DNA of 14,006 bases from an uncultured Lachnospiraceae bacterium. GTDB taxonomy: Bacteria; Bacillota; Clostridia; Lachnospirales; Lachnospiraceae. Positions 1 to 6,637 of the stretch are shown in pieces. How positions within the stretch are numbered: position 1 is the stretch's first letter; each line of letters begins with the position of its first letter. The DNA lies in assembly GCA_910587085.1 (NCBI GenBank), contig CAJUMC010000075.1, positions 1-14,006 on the forward strand, given 5' to 3'. The translations under genes were made by a program, and so were the position numbers. The notes under the pieces are model-generated. The model saw only the letters and a list, made by a program, of their open reading frames with translations, searched no databases and had not been told where the DNA came from.

Positions 1-389
1 AATTCTCCAAAAACCCGCAGCATAAAAACTTCTTTATATGGTTCGGCTAAATTGTGAAGCAGAAGATGTATTTGCATAACATCATTTTGGTTTAACATGT
101 GATCCTCAATGGCGGCCTTGCTGTCTGCAAAATCAATGCCATCCATCTCTGCAATACGCTGCTGCTTTTTCAAGTGGGAAAAGTAACAGTTTTTTGCAAT
201 TTGACAAAGCCAGACACGAATGTCTGTATCGCCGCGGAAATTATCAATTGCACGCATTGCTTTGAAAAATGTTTCGCTTGTGATTTCCTCTGCAAGGTCT
301 TCGTCTTTTGATAGCGTTTTGAGGAAAAGAAATACATCATTAAAGTATCTTATATAGATTTTGTCAAATTCCCCTCCATAATCAACCAC
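1..389 (-). CDS. ECF-type RNA polymerase sigma factor (sigma-70 family), cut by the window edge
   Basis: Reading the minus strand from GTG at 389 gives an uninterrupted 129-codon frame that runs off the left end. Sigma region 2 is recognisable: a DEDLAEEITSETFFKA stretch (about residues 31-46) and FRGDTDIRVWLCQIAKNCYF (about 53-72), the classic ECF 'FRG...WL..IA.N' segment, followed by the basic SHLKKQQR. The C-terminal part begins at LAEPYKEVFMLRVFGE, the start of region 4; its DNA-binding helix-turn-helix lies outside the window. The start is GTG because GGGAGG sits 7 nt upstream (plus strand 396-401) and no ATG fits. Such factors redirect RNA polymerase to stress or envelope genes and usually have an anti-sigma partner encoded next; here that gene would lie outside. 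The gene is visibly more AT-rich than the rest of the window. The family call is firm; the regulon cannot be inferred. Confidence 0.88.
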   Translation of the reverse strand, partial: MVDYGGEFDKIYIRYFNDVFLFLKTLSKDEDLAEEITSETFFKAMRAIDNFRGDTDIRVWLCQIAKNCYFSHLKKQQRIAEMDGIDFADSKAAIEDHMLNQNDVMQIHLLLHNLAEPYKEVFMLRVFGE

Positions 390-401
390 TTTTTCACCTC
401 C

Positions 402-437
402 CTGTCTATAAGACTTCCCGACTCCAAAAACCTTACA
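402..437 (-). promoter_or_regulatory. Candidate ECF-type (autoregulatory) promoter of the sigma factor gene
   Basis: On the minus strand TGTAAG (437-432) is followed after 16 nt by AGTCTT (415-410). This resembles the TGTAAC/TGAAAC plus CGTC-type elements used by many Firmicutes ECF factors. Transcription would start about 10-15 nt before the GTG, leaving just enough leader for the GGGAGG site. Autoregulation is inferred from the family habit. Confidence 0.45.
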
Positions 438-535
438 AAATTTTTTAAAAAGTTATTGTCCTTTTTTTCTTTATGTCAACCATCTTTTTTGCATTTCGGT
501 GTCAGCCAGACACGGCTGTACTTTACCGCGCCGGA

Positions 536-571
536 TAGGAACATACTATGATATTGTTTATACACGGTCAA
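536..571 (-). promoter_or_regulatory. Second candidate promoter (sigma-A type) facing the sigma factor gene
   Basis: On the minus strand TTGACC (571-566), a 17-nt spacer and TAGTAT (548-543) form a fair vegetative promoter about 150 nt upstream of the sigma factor start. It overlaps an inverted repeat, ATATTGTT at 551-558 and AACAATAT at 581-588, that could be an operator. Base matches are 5/6 and 4/6. No expression evidence. Confidence 0.3.
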
Positions 572-629
572 ACAAATAATAACAATATGCGGAGTGTGAA
601 CAGTGAGAATTTTCAAACTCCGAACGGAT

Positions 630-657
630 CGCAGCTTTTTTTCCATGAAAAAATGCG
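630..657. other. Stem-loop with a T-run/A-run stem
   Basis: CGCA (630-633) pairs with TGCG (654-657), and TTTTTTC (637-643) pairs with GAAAAAA (647-653) around a CAT loop, with a 3-nt bulge. It sits close to the composition change and upstream of the tRNA-like element. It could be a weak bidirectional terminator or part of a structured transcript. Confidence 0.35.
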
Positions 658-771
658 GGCGCGCTGGTAGGATATAACTGCAGGGCAGCGAGAGTGAATG
701 ATACAGGAATGAAAACGAAGTTTTTCCTTACCGGTTTTCACTGAGGTGCACGAGGACGTTCCAGAGTGTAT

Positions 772-848
772 GCCTGCCGGCTCCCTGCAGCGGTGAACGC
801 GAAGCAAGCGGAGAAGGTTCGAATCCTTTTTGCAGGCTAAAAACCTGT
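772..848 (+). ncRNA. Candidate tRNA-like / Y-RNA-like structured RNA upstream of slipin-rtcB
   Basis: GGTTCGAATCC at 816-826 is an exact tRNA T-loop (B-box) consensus. It folds as AAGG (814-817) with CCTT (825-828) around the loop TTCGAAT. An acceptor-like stem GCCTGC (772-777) with GCAGGC (832-837) closes the element. CTCC (781-784) pairs with GGAG (810-813) and carries an inner hairpin GCG-GTGAA-CGC (790-800), whose Gs could dock on the T-loop as a D-loop does. The closed element is 66 nt: too short for a normal tRNA, with no anticodon arm in place and no CCA. A 5-bp stem with a 7-nt CTAAAAA loop (832-848) resembles an anticodon arm but overlaps the acceptor strand. Bacterial Y RNAs with tRNA-like modules are known near RNA-repair genes such as rtcB; identity with that class is inference. 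A decayed tRNA fragment or old attachment site is the main alternative. Confidence 0.42.
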
Positions 849-851
849 TAT

Positions 852-878
852 GCTGCCGCCCTTCTGGGCGGTTCCCAG
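852..878 (+). other. GC-rich stem-loop downstream of the tRNA-like element
   Basis: CCGCCC (856-861) and GGGCGG (866-871) pair perfectly around TTCT. A flanking GCTG/CAGC pair (852-855 and 875-878 by position) extends the helix after an unpaired TTCC. There is no T-run after it, so it is not a typical intrinsic terminator; it may be a further domain of the same transcript. Confidence 0.4.
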
Positions 879-1251
879 CGCCTTCCAAGCGCCGATATTT
901 AAATGAGGCCATCCGGCGAAGGGATTTTTCGCGGCAGCGGAAAATACCCGGAGCAATGCGTGCAGGACTTTGTCCGGGGATGGATACCGTGCGTTGGCGA
1001 TCAAAGCCGGAAGCAATTCCCGCTTTTTGAACCGCGTGCTGAAATGCCCGGCCGTCGGGCGCGCAGGGATGGCAGCAGAGAAAGAGAAGAGGCAGGATTG
1101 GAAGAATTCATTGGAAAAATTCGTTGGAAAAATTCACCGGGAAATAGGAAACATTTATTGGAAAACGGGAAGTACCGTTCTGGTATCTGTGCCGCCGCGA
1201 CTTGTACAATTCCTGTAAAAGTGTTTTCATGCGGCGCAAAGGGAGGAAATT

Positions 1252-2370
1252 ATGAAAAAAGTTATAATTAATGAAAATCAGAGAGGCTTTCTTTTTAAAA
1301 ACGGTAAATTCGTTAAGCTGCTTTGCCCCGGGTGCCACTGGAGCTTCGGCGGCAGGCAGATCGAGGTGGTTTCCCTTTCCGCCCCGCTTGCCTCGGCAAG
1401 CTGCACCCTGGAAACTCTGTGCGCGGACAGTGAAACAGCGAAGCAGATATCTGTTGTTGAAGTTGCGGATCAGCAGCTCGCGCTTCATTTTGTCAACGGA
1501 AAATTTTCGGATTTGCTGCCGCGGGGAAAATATGCTTTCTGGGCTGTGGACAGCAGGCATGAATACAAAATGGCGGATATTTCCGTGCCGGAGGTGGCGG
1601 CCGACATTCCGCAATATATTTTTGCAAAGCTCCCGGAGGCCGTATATACAAAAATTGAGGTGGCTCAGTACCAGAGAGCACGCCTGTATTTTGACCAGAA
1701 GCTTGTGCGCATTCTCGAGCCGGGTACATACTATTTCTGGAAGACCAATGTCCGTGTGGAGGCGGGACTGGTTGATACCCGGCTGACGCAGCTGAATGTC
1801 AGCGGACAGGAGATTACGACGCAGGATAAGGTTGCCGTCCGCATCAATTTTGTCTGCAATTACAAGGTTACAGATTATGTGAAAATACTCACGGAGATTG
1901 ACGATTATATGGAGCAGATGCATGTCGCGGCGCAGCTTGCGCTGCGGGAGTATGTCGGAAAATGCAAGCTTGACGAGCTTCTGGCGGCCAGGGAGGAGAT
2001 GGCGGATTATGTGCGCGGGCGGCTGAAGGAAAAGGAGAAGGAGCTGTTTGTGGAGATCCGGGATGCGGGCATAAAGGATATTATCCTGCCGGGCGAAATA
2101 CGCGAGATCATGAACACGGTTCTGGTTGCGGAGAAGCGCGCGCAGGCCAATGTGATTACGCGCCGCGAGGAGGTGGCTTCCACGAGATCGCTGCTGAATA
2201 CGGCGAAGCTGATGGAGGAGAATAAAACGCTGTATAAGCTGAAGGAGCTGGAATATATGGAGAGAGTTTGCGAGAATGTCGGAAGCATTCAGCTGAACGG
2301 AAATGGAGACATCCTCTCGCAGCTGCTTGGACTGCTGGGCGGGAGCCGCCGCGCCGGAAAGGAAGCATAG
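1252..2370 (+). CDS. Slipin / SPFH (band 7) family protein of the rtcB-linked type
   Basis: 372 aa. The ATG follows GGGAGG by 5 nt. The SPFH/prohibitin-homology region spans about residues 134-300 (VDTRLTQLNVSGQEITTQDK, then RINFVCNYKVTDY), followed by a helical, coiled-coil-prone tail (AEKRAQANVITRREEVAST). The N-terminal half is unusual: a beta-rich module of pattern V-x-x-NQ-x-x-x-x-F-NGKF-x-x-L-x-PG-x-x-x-FW occurs three times, near residues 4-32, 68-98 and 134-164. I see no signal peptide or membrane helix, so it is probably a soluble scaffold that oligomerises, unlike classical membrane-bound stomatins. It lies 117 nt upstream of rtcB in the same direction, most likely one transcription unit. 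Genomic pairing of slipins with RtcB is known in bacteria, and a supporting role in RNA repair is inferred from it. The family call is solid; its biochemical role is unknown. Confidence 0.9.
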   Translation: MKKVIINENQRGFLFKNGKFVKLLCPGCHWSFGGRQIEVVSLSAPLASASCTLETLCADSETAKQISVVEVADQQLALHFVNGKFSDLLPRGKYAFWAVDSRHEYKMADISVPEVAADIPQYIFAKLPEAVYTKIEVAQYQRARLYFDQKLVRILEPGTYYFWKTNVRVEAGLVDTRLTQLNVSGQEITTQDKVAVRINFVCNYKVTDYVKILTEIDDYMEQMHVAAQLALREYVGKCKLDELLAAREEMADYVRGRLKEKEKELFVEIRDAGIKDIILPGEIREIMNTVLVAEKRAQANVITRREEVASTRSLLNTAKLMEENKTLYKLKELEYMERVCENVGSIQLNGNGDILSQLLGLLGGSRRAGKEA

Positions 2371-2487
2371 CAGGAAACGCAGAAGGACAGAAAAAGAGCT
2401 GTCAGATGGCTGCATCGGGCAGGAAACGCTGCAGCCGCCGCACTTGGCGGGAATCGTGCGGCACAACTTAGAAGAAAGGAGCAGATT
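2371..2487 (+). other. Slipin-rtcB spacer with two competing stem-loops
   Basis: GCCGCAC (2437-2443) pairs perfectly with GTGCGGC (2456-2462). The overlapping CCGCC (2435-2439) and GGCGG (2446-2450) form an exclusive alternative. CAGGAAACGC occurs twice (2371-2380 and 2420-2429). No T-run follows, so this is more likely an RNA-processing or translation-tuning element than a terminator; that reading is inference. Confidence 0.35.
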
Positions 2488-3690
2488 ATGATAGAAGTAA
2501 AGGGAAAGTTCAATACCGCACTGTGCTATTGCGCACAGCTGGAGGAGGGGGCGGAGGAGCAGATCCGCGCTGTATGCAGCCAGGAGGCGTTCCAGGACTG
2601 CAAAATACGTATTATGCCGGACGTCCATGCGGGAAAGGGCTGTACAATCGGGACAACCATGACGATCACGGATAAGCTTGTCCCGGGGATGGTCGGTGTT
2701 GATATCGGCTGCGGGATGGAGACCGTAAAAATCGCGGAGCGGGATATTGATTTTAAAGAGCTGGACGCACTGATTCACCGTCAGATTCCATGCGGGCGCG
2801 AGGTCAGGAAGGAGCCGCATGCACTGAACGGAGAGATCGACCTGAATGAGCTGCGCTGTGCGCCGTATGTAAACCTGGAGCGCGCCCGCAGAAGCATCGG
2901 AACGCTCGGCGGAGGCAATCATTTTATTGAGGCTGATCGCGGGGAGGACGGAGCACTGTACCTTGTTGTACACTCCGGGAGCCGCCATCTCGGCGTTGAG
3001 GTTGCGGAATATTATCAGACACAGGGGCGGTACGCGATGTGGGGCGGCGCGCATCACCAGATTCAGGAAAAGATTGCACAGATGAAGGAGGAGGGGAGAC
3101 TCCAGGAGATTCAGCCGAAAATCCGCGAGCTCAAGCGGGAGCACCGGCTTGACATCCCGCGGGATCTTGTCTATGTCGAGGGCAGGCTGTTCGAGGATTA
3201 CATTCACGATATGCGCATTATTCAGCGGTTTGCCATGCTCAACCGCAAGGCAATGACGGACGTGATCCTGTCTGGCATGGGCTTTACAAAGACGGAGGAG
3301 TTTACGACCATCCACAATTATATTGACACCGAGGCAATGATTCTGCGCAAGGGTGCGGTATCAGCGCGGGCGGGCGAAAAGCTTCTGATTCCGATTAATA
3401 TGCGCGACGGAAGCCTGATCTGCATCGGAAAGGGAAATGAGGAGTGGAATTGCTCCGCGCCGCACGGGGCGGGAAGACTTATGAGCCGCAGAAAGGCATT
3501 TGATTCGCTCTCCCTGGAGCAGTACCGTGAAGAGATGAAAGGGATTTTTACAACCTGTGTTATGCAGGATACGCTGGACGAATCTCCGATGGCTTACAAA
3601 AGCATGGAGGATATTGTGGCGCAGATCGGACCGACGGCAGATATTATGGAACGGATACGGCCGGTTTACAATTTTAAAGCGGCAGAATAA
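2488..3690 (+). CDS. rtcB: RtcB family RNA ligase (3'-phosphate/5'-OH RNA splicing and repair ligase)
   Basis: 400 aa, close to the E. coli RtcB length. RtcB joins 2',3'-cyclic-phosphate or 3'-phosphate RNA ends to 5'-OH ends, using GTP and Mn2+, and repairs RNAs cut by endonuclease toxins. All hallmark motifs are present: MPDVHAGKG (43-51), VDIGCGME with metal ligands D72 and C75, GTLGGGNHFIE with H145, VHSGSRHLG with H162, IHNYID with H276, and APHGAGR, where H326 is the expected guanylylated histidine. The ATG is preceded by AAAGGAG about 7 nt upstream. The gene follows the slipin gene and has neither RtcA, archease nor an RtcR activator nearby in this window, so control must be different from the enterobacterial operon. 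Nothing suggests inactivation. The assignment is very secure; the physiological RNA target is not known. Confidence 0.96.
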   Translation: MIEVKGKFNTALCYCAQLEEGAEEQIRAVCSQEAFQDCKIRIMPDVHAGKGCTIGTTMTITDKLVPGMVGVDIGCGMETVKIAERDIDFKELDALIHRQIPCGREVRKEPHALNGEIDLNELRCAPYVNLERARRSIGTLGGGNHFIEADRGEDGALYLVVHSGSRHLGVEVAEYYQTQGRYAMWGGAHHQIQEKIAQMKEEGRLQEIQPKIRELKREHRLDIPRDLVYVEGRLFEDYIHDMRIIQRFAMLNRKAMTDVILSGMGFTKTEEFTTIHNYIDTEAMILRKGAVSARAGEKLLIPINMRDGSLICIGKGNEEWNCSAPHGAGRLMSRRKAFDSLSLEQYREEMKGIFTTCVMQDTLDESPMAYKSMEDIVAQIGPTADIMERIRPVYNFKAAE

Positions 3691-3706
3691 TAGTAAAGTA
3701 CAGCGC

Positions 3707-3735
3707 TTGACACGGACTTGTTCCTGTGCTAAAAT
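3707..3735 (+). promoter_or_regulatory. Strong sigma-A promoter of the intergenic RNA
   Basis: TTGACA (3707-3712), a 17-nt spacer and TAAAAT (3730-3735) give a perfect -35 and a five-of-six -10 at optimal spacing. It starts 17 nt after the rtcB stop and faces a region without a protein gene. The expected transcript start is about 3741-3743. Confidence 0.85.
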
Positions 3736-3741
3736 CTAACT

Positions 3742-4102
3742 CTGGTCCGCGCACTGAGTTCTGTTCTCTGATTTCCGGGCGGCGCGGCGCCTGCGGAAAT
3801 TCATATCTACCACGGTATTCTATGGCAGGCCGGCATTCGGCGGGCGGCGGGAAGTCTGGAGAGAACGCATCAGAGATGTCCTGTTTCTGCGGCATCGCCG
3901 GAGCACCCGCGAAGCGCACGGCAAAACTATAGAGAACAGACCGCTTGGCAAGATATTGGCAGGTCATCCTCTTTATGACAGGATACGACGGACTGTCCTC
4001 TGAAGAAGTGATGGGCCTGCACGTATTACTACCAGGAGGCAGGGCGGAGGAAAAATGCCGTCCGGAGACTTGTGTGGGAAAATGACACAGGTCTTTTGTT
4101 TT
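3742..4102 (+). ncRNA. Putative structured non-coding RNA or long leader (about 360 nt)
   Basis: The unit has its own strong promoter and intrinsic terminator and no credible ORF. TCTGTTCTCT (3760-3769) pairs perfectly over 10 bp with AGAGAACAGA (3931-3940), closing a domain of about 180 nt. Inside it ATTTCCG (3771-3777) pairs with CGGAAAT (3794-3800), capped by GGCG/CGCC (3778-3791). A second domain has GTCAT/ATGAC around CCTCTTT (near 3963-3979) and a CCTGC/GCAGG helix (near 4016-4042). I looked for the signatures of RNase P RNA, tmRNA, SRP RNA, T-box and Y RNA and did not find them. It ends about 90 nt before the ABC transporter gene, so it may be a free-standing sRNA or a terminator-controlled leader of that operon. 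The family is unknown; that a discrete RNA is made is likely. Confidence 0.6.
4067..4102 (+). terminator. Intrinsic terminator of the intergenic RNA
   Basis: GACTTGTGT (4067-4075) pairs over 9 bp (one T-G wobble) with ACACAGGTC (4085-4093) around a 9-nt loop, followed directly by TTTTGTTTT. A weaker alternative CACA/TGTG hairpin ends just before TTTTTT at about 4109, so two overlapping stop signals may exist. Confidence 0.82.
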
Positions 4103-4195
4103 GTGCCGTTTTTTAGGTCCGAAGTAATTCAGTCATTAAAAAATTCAATTACATACTGATATTTCCTTATTAAAACGGCAGGTTAGGAGTTTGCT

Positions 4196-5038
4196 ATGAT
4201 TGAAGTGGAGCACATTTCAAAGACCTACCGGGTCGCACGGCGCGACGCCGGTCTGATGCAGGCGGTAAAGACCCTGTGGCGCAGGGAGACGGAGGAGATC
4301 CGGGCGCTCGACGATATTACGTTTTCGATTTCCGACGGCGAGATGGTCGGTTATATCGGGCCGAACGGGGCGGGCAAGTCCTCGACGATCAAAGTGCTGT
4401 CCGGGGTGCTGACTCCGGATAAGGGCAGCTGCCGGATCAACGGCAGGGTGCCGTGGAAGCAGCGGAAGGAGCATGTGAGTCATATCGGGGTTGTGTTCGG
4501 GCAGCGCTCCGGGCTGTGGTGGGACGTTCCGGTCAACGATTCGTTTGAGCTTCTGAAGGAAATTTACCGGATACCGGAGACGGTCTACCGGGATAGTCTG
4601 GAGGAGCTGGTGACGCTTCTGGATCTGGAGATGATTATCCGGACGCCCGCGAGGCAGCTGTCGCTGGGGCAGCGGATGCGCTGCGAAATTGCAGCGGCGC
4701 TGCTGCACCGGCCGGAGCTTCTGTTCCTGGACGAGCCGACGATTGGCCTGGATGCGGTTTCCAAGCTTGCTGTCCGCGATTTTATCCGGCGGATGAACGA
4801 GGAACATGGCACAACGGTGATCCTGACGACGCATGATATGCAGGATATCGAAGCACTGACCCGGCGGATTCTGCTGATCGGCCATGGGAAAATCCTGCGT
4901 GACTGCAGCTTTGAAGAACTGAAGGCTGAGGTAATCAAGGGAGGGCAGTGTGCGGAGCAGAGCCGGGATGGAGCAGATCAGCCCGACCGCAGTATTGACG
5001 GGATTGTTGCGGCGCTCTACAAGAAGTATCAGATTTAA
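4196..5038 (+). CDS. ABC-2 type exporter, ATP-binding subunit (COG4586-like)
   Basis: 280 aa. It energises the transporter formed by the next two gene products, probably exporting an unknown substrate across the cytoplasmic membrane. Walker A is GPNGAGKSS (55-63), the Q-loop region is VFGQRSGLWWDVP (100-112, Q103), the signature is LSLGQ (155-159), Walker B is LLFLDE (175-180) with the D-loop GLD after it, and the H-loop is H213 in TTHDMQD. The FGQRS-LWWD stretch after the Q-loop is characteristic of this uncharacterised NatA-like subfamily. All catalytic residues are intact. The protein is somewhat shorter than usual relatives, with a hydrophilic C-terminus (GGQCAEQSRDGADQPDRS). The ATG has TTAGGAG 6 nt upstream. 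It is the first gene of a tight operon (18-nt gap to the next) and lies just after the intergenic RNA terminator, which may influence it. Confidence 0.93.
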   Translation: MIEVEHISKTYRVARRDAGLMQAVKTLWRRETEEIRALDDITFSISDGEMVGYIGPNGAGKSSTIKVLSGVLTPDKGSCRINGRVPWKQRKEHVSHIGVVFGQRSGLWWDVPVNDSFELLKEIYRIPETVYRDSLEELVTLLDLEMIIRTPARQLSLGQRMRCEIAAALLHRPELLFLDEPTIGLDAVSKLAVRDFIRRMNEEHGTTVILTTHDMQDIEALTRRILLIGHGKILRDCSFEELKAEVIKGGQCAEQSRDGADQPDRSIDGIVAALYKKYQI

Positions 5039-5056
5039 GGAACGGAGGGACGCAGG

Positions 5057-5854
5057 ATGTATTATACATTTTTTAAAATAAAATTCCTGACCGGGCTCCA
5101 GTACCGGGCTGCTGCTGCGGCAGGCATAGTGACACAGTTTGTCTGGGGGCTCATGGAACTGCTGCTCTACAAGGCCTTCTATGAGACGAACGCGGCGGCA
5201 TTTCCGATGGACTTCCAGGCACTGGCTTCATATATCTGGCTTCAGCAGGCGTTTCTGAGCCTGATATTTGTATGGATATTTGAGGAAGATATTTTTCAGA
5301 CAATAATGGGCGGAGGCGTTGTCTACGAGCTCTGCCGCCCGGTTGACCTGTACGGCATGTGGTATGCGCGGAGCGTGGCGAACCGGTTGTCCATGGGCGC
5401 GCTGCGCTGTGTACCGGTGCTTCTGTTTGCAGCAGTTCTGAAAAAGCCTTATGGTCTGGGTCTGCCCGCGGGGCTGGGTGCGGCGTTCTGGTTTCTGGTT
5501 TCTTTTGCTCTGGCGCTGCTGATTGTTGTTGCATTTACAATGCTGATCTATGTTTCTGCCTTTTATACCATACAGACGAATGGCATACGGAAGCTCGCGG
5601 GCGGTCTCGTCGAATTTCTTTCCGGAACGGCGATTCCGATCCCGTTTCTGCCGGACGGGGTGCGGCAGGCGGTTGAACTGCTGCCGTTCGCATCCATGCA
5701 GAATATTCCCTTTCGGGTTTACGGAGGAGACCTGGCGGGCAGAGATATGTATCTGAGAATACTGCTTCAGCTGTTCTGGCTGGTCGTGATAGTCGAAGCA
5801 GGCAGGCTGCTGACGAAAAAGGCGATGCGGCGGATTATCGTGCAGGGAGGTTGA
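5057..5854 (+). CDS. ABC-2 type exporter permease 1 (COG4587-like)
   Basis: 265 aa and strongly hydrophobic, with about six membrane helices, for example near residues 20-40, 62-80, 112-130, 140-172 and 236-254. The cytoplasmic loop holds GGGVVYELCRPVDLYGMWYA (about 85-104), equivalent to the conserved 'G..YELL.RPV' element of this permease family. The ATG follows GGAGGG by about 7 nt, and the gene begins 18 nt after the ATPase stop. It should form the membrane channel as a heterodimer with the downstream permease, driven by the 4196-5038 ATPase. The substrate is unknown: homologous three-gene systems are widespread in Firmicutes but mostly uncharacterised. No defects are seen. Confidence 0.88.
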   Translation: MYYTFFKIKFLTGLQYRAAAAAGIVTQFVWGLMELLLYKAFYETNAAAFPMDFQALASYIWLQQAFLSLIFVWIFEEDIFQTIMGGGVVYELCRPVDLYGMWYARSVANRLSMGALRCVPVLLFAAVLKKPYGLGLPAGLGAAFWFLVSFALALLIVVAFTMLIYVSAFYTIQTNGIRKLAGGLVEFLSGTAIPIPFLPDGVRQAVELLPFASMQNIPFRVYGGDLAGRDMYLRILLQLFWLVVIVEAGRLLTKKAMRRIIVQGG

Positions 5855-5860
5855 ACGGCT

Positions 5861-6637
5861 ATGCGCTTATATAGGAAGTATTTTGCGATCCACTTAAAAA
5901 GTGAGATGCAGTATCGGGTATCCTTTTTCACAACGATTATCGGCCAGTTTCTTGTATCGTTCAGTGTGTTTCTGGGTATACATTTTATGTATCAGCGGTT
6001 TTCGAATGTGAAGGGCTACAGCTATCAGGATTCGCTCCTCTGTTTTTCGGTGGTGCTGCTTGCCTTTTCCATGGCGGAAATGTTTGTGCGGGGGTTTGAC
6101 TCCTTCGCCGGGATGCTGGCAAACGGGGAGTTCGACCGGATTCTTGTGCGGCCGCGCAACGAGATTGCGCAGGTGCTCTGCGCGAAGATTGCGCTGTCAC
6201 GGATCGGGCGCATCGTGCAGGCAGTCGTTACTTTTGCTTATGTCGTCGCAACCAGCAAAATACAGTGGAATGCGGCGAATATCCTGACCATTGTTCTGAT
6301 GGTGTTCGGCGGAACAGTGCTTTTTTCGGCTATGTTCATCATTTACGCGGCACTCTGTTTTTTTACGACGCAGAGCCTCGAATTTATGAATGTGTTTACG
6401 GACGGCGCCCGGGAGTACGGAAAATATCCGTTTGACATCTATGGCAAGAGGGTTCTCCAGATCTGTACCTTTCTTGTTCCGTATGCGCTGGTGCAGTACT
6501 ATCCGTTTTTGTATCTGACCGGGCGCAGCGATAATGCAGCGCTGATTTTTGCGCCTCTGGCGGGCCTGCTTTTTCTGCTTCCGGCGTTCGGTCTGTGGAA
6601 AATCGGCGTGCGGCATTTCAAGTCGACCGGCTCATGA
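5861..6637 (+). CDS. ABC-2 type exporter permease 2 (COG3694-like)
   Basis: 258 aa with about six hydrophobic segments (near 22-45, 55-75, 110-130, 140-168, 196-214 and 224-246). The motif GEFDRILVRPRN (about 88-99) is the family's conserved loop, matching the ELCRPVD element of the preceding permease. The start ATG lies 6 nt after the stop of permease 1; GGAGG at 5847-5851 inside the end of that gene is its ribosome-binding site, so translation is probably coupled. It is the last gene of the operon and is followed by two terminator-like copies. It is the partner subunit of the exporter; the cargo is not inferable from sequence. Confidence 0.88.
   Translation: MRLYRKYFAIHLKSEMQYRVSFFTTIIGQFLVSFSVFLGIHFMYQRFSNVKGYSYQDSLLCFSVVLLAFSMAEMFVRGFDSFAGMLANGEFDRILVRPRNEIAQVLCAKIALSRIGRIVQAVVTFAYVVATSKIQWNAANILTIVLMVFGGTVLFSAMFIIYAALCFFTTQSLEFMNVFTDGAREYGKYPFDIYGKRVLQICTFLVPYALVQYYPFLYLTGRSDNAALIFAPLAGLLFLLPAFGLWKIGVRHFKSTGS

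Larger units (their letters stand above)
390..1251. other. 862-nt non-coding stretch between the sigma factor and the slipin gene
   Basis: Open frames here are short, overlapping, rich in Arg/Gly and without matching ribosome-binding sites, so I see no protein gene. The stretch contains two candidate sigma-factor promoters, a poly-T/poly-A hairpin (630-657), a tRNA-like fold (772-837), a GC-rich hairpin (852-878), and a tandem 'TTGGAAAAATTC' motif at about 1110-1131. Base composition changes from AT-rich to GC-rich near position 600. Confidence 0.6.

Noticed and set aside
772..837. A conventional tRNA gene
   Set aside because: Only 66 nt, without an anticodon arm in the right place, without CCA, and with a mismatched seventh acceptor pair.
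903..1271. A 122-codon forward frame before the slipin gene
   Set aside because: Arg/Gly-rich composition, no ribosome-binding site, and it runs across the slipin start in another frame.
1108..3315. A 735-codon open frame on the minus strand
   Set aside because: It is antisense to the slipin and RtcB genes, both of which have full family motifs; its product is Leu/Arg/His-rich without any domain.
3742..4102. RNase P RNA, tmRNA, SRP RNA or a T-box leader
   Set aside because: The diagnostic conserved strings of each (for example GAGGAAAGTCC, a tRNA-like 3' end, GGAAGCAGC, or GGGTGGNACCGCG) were not found by eye.
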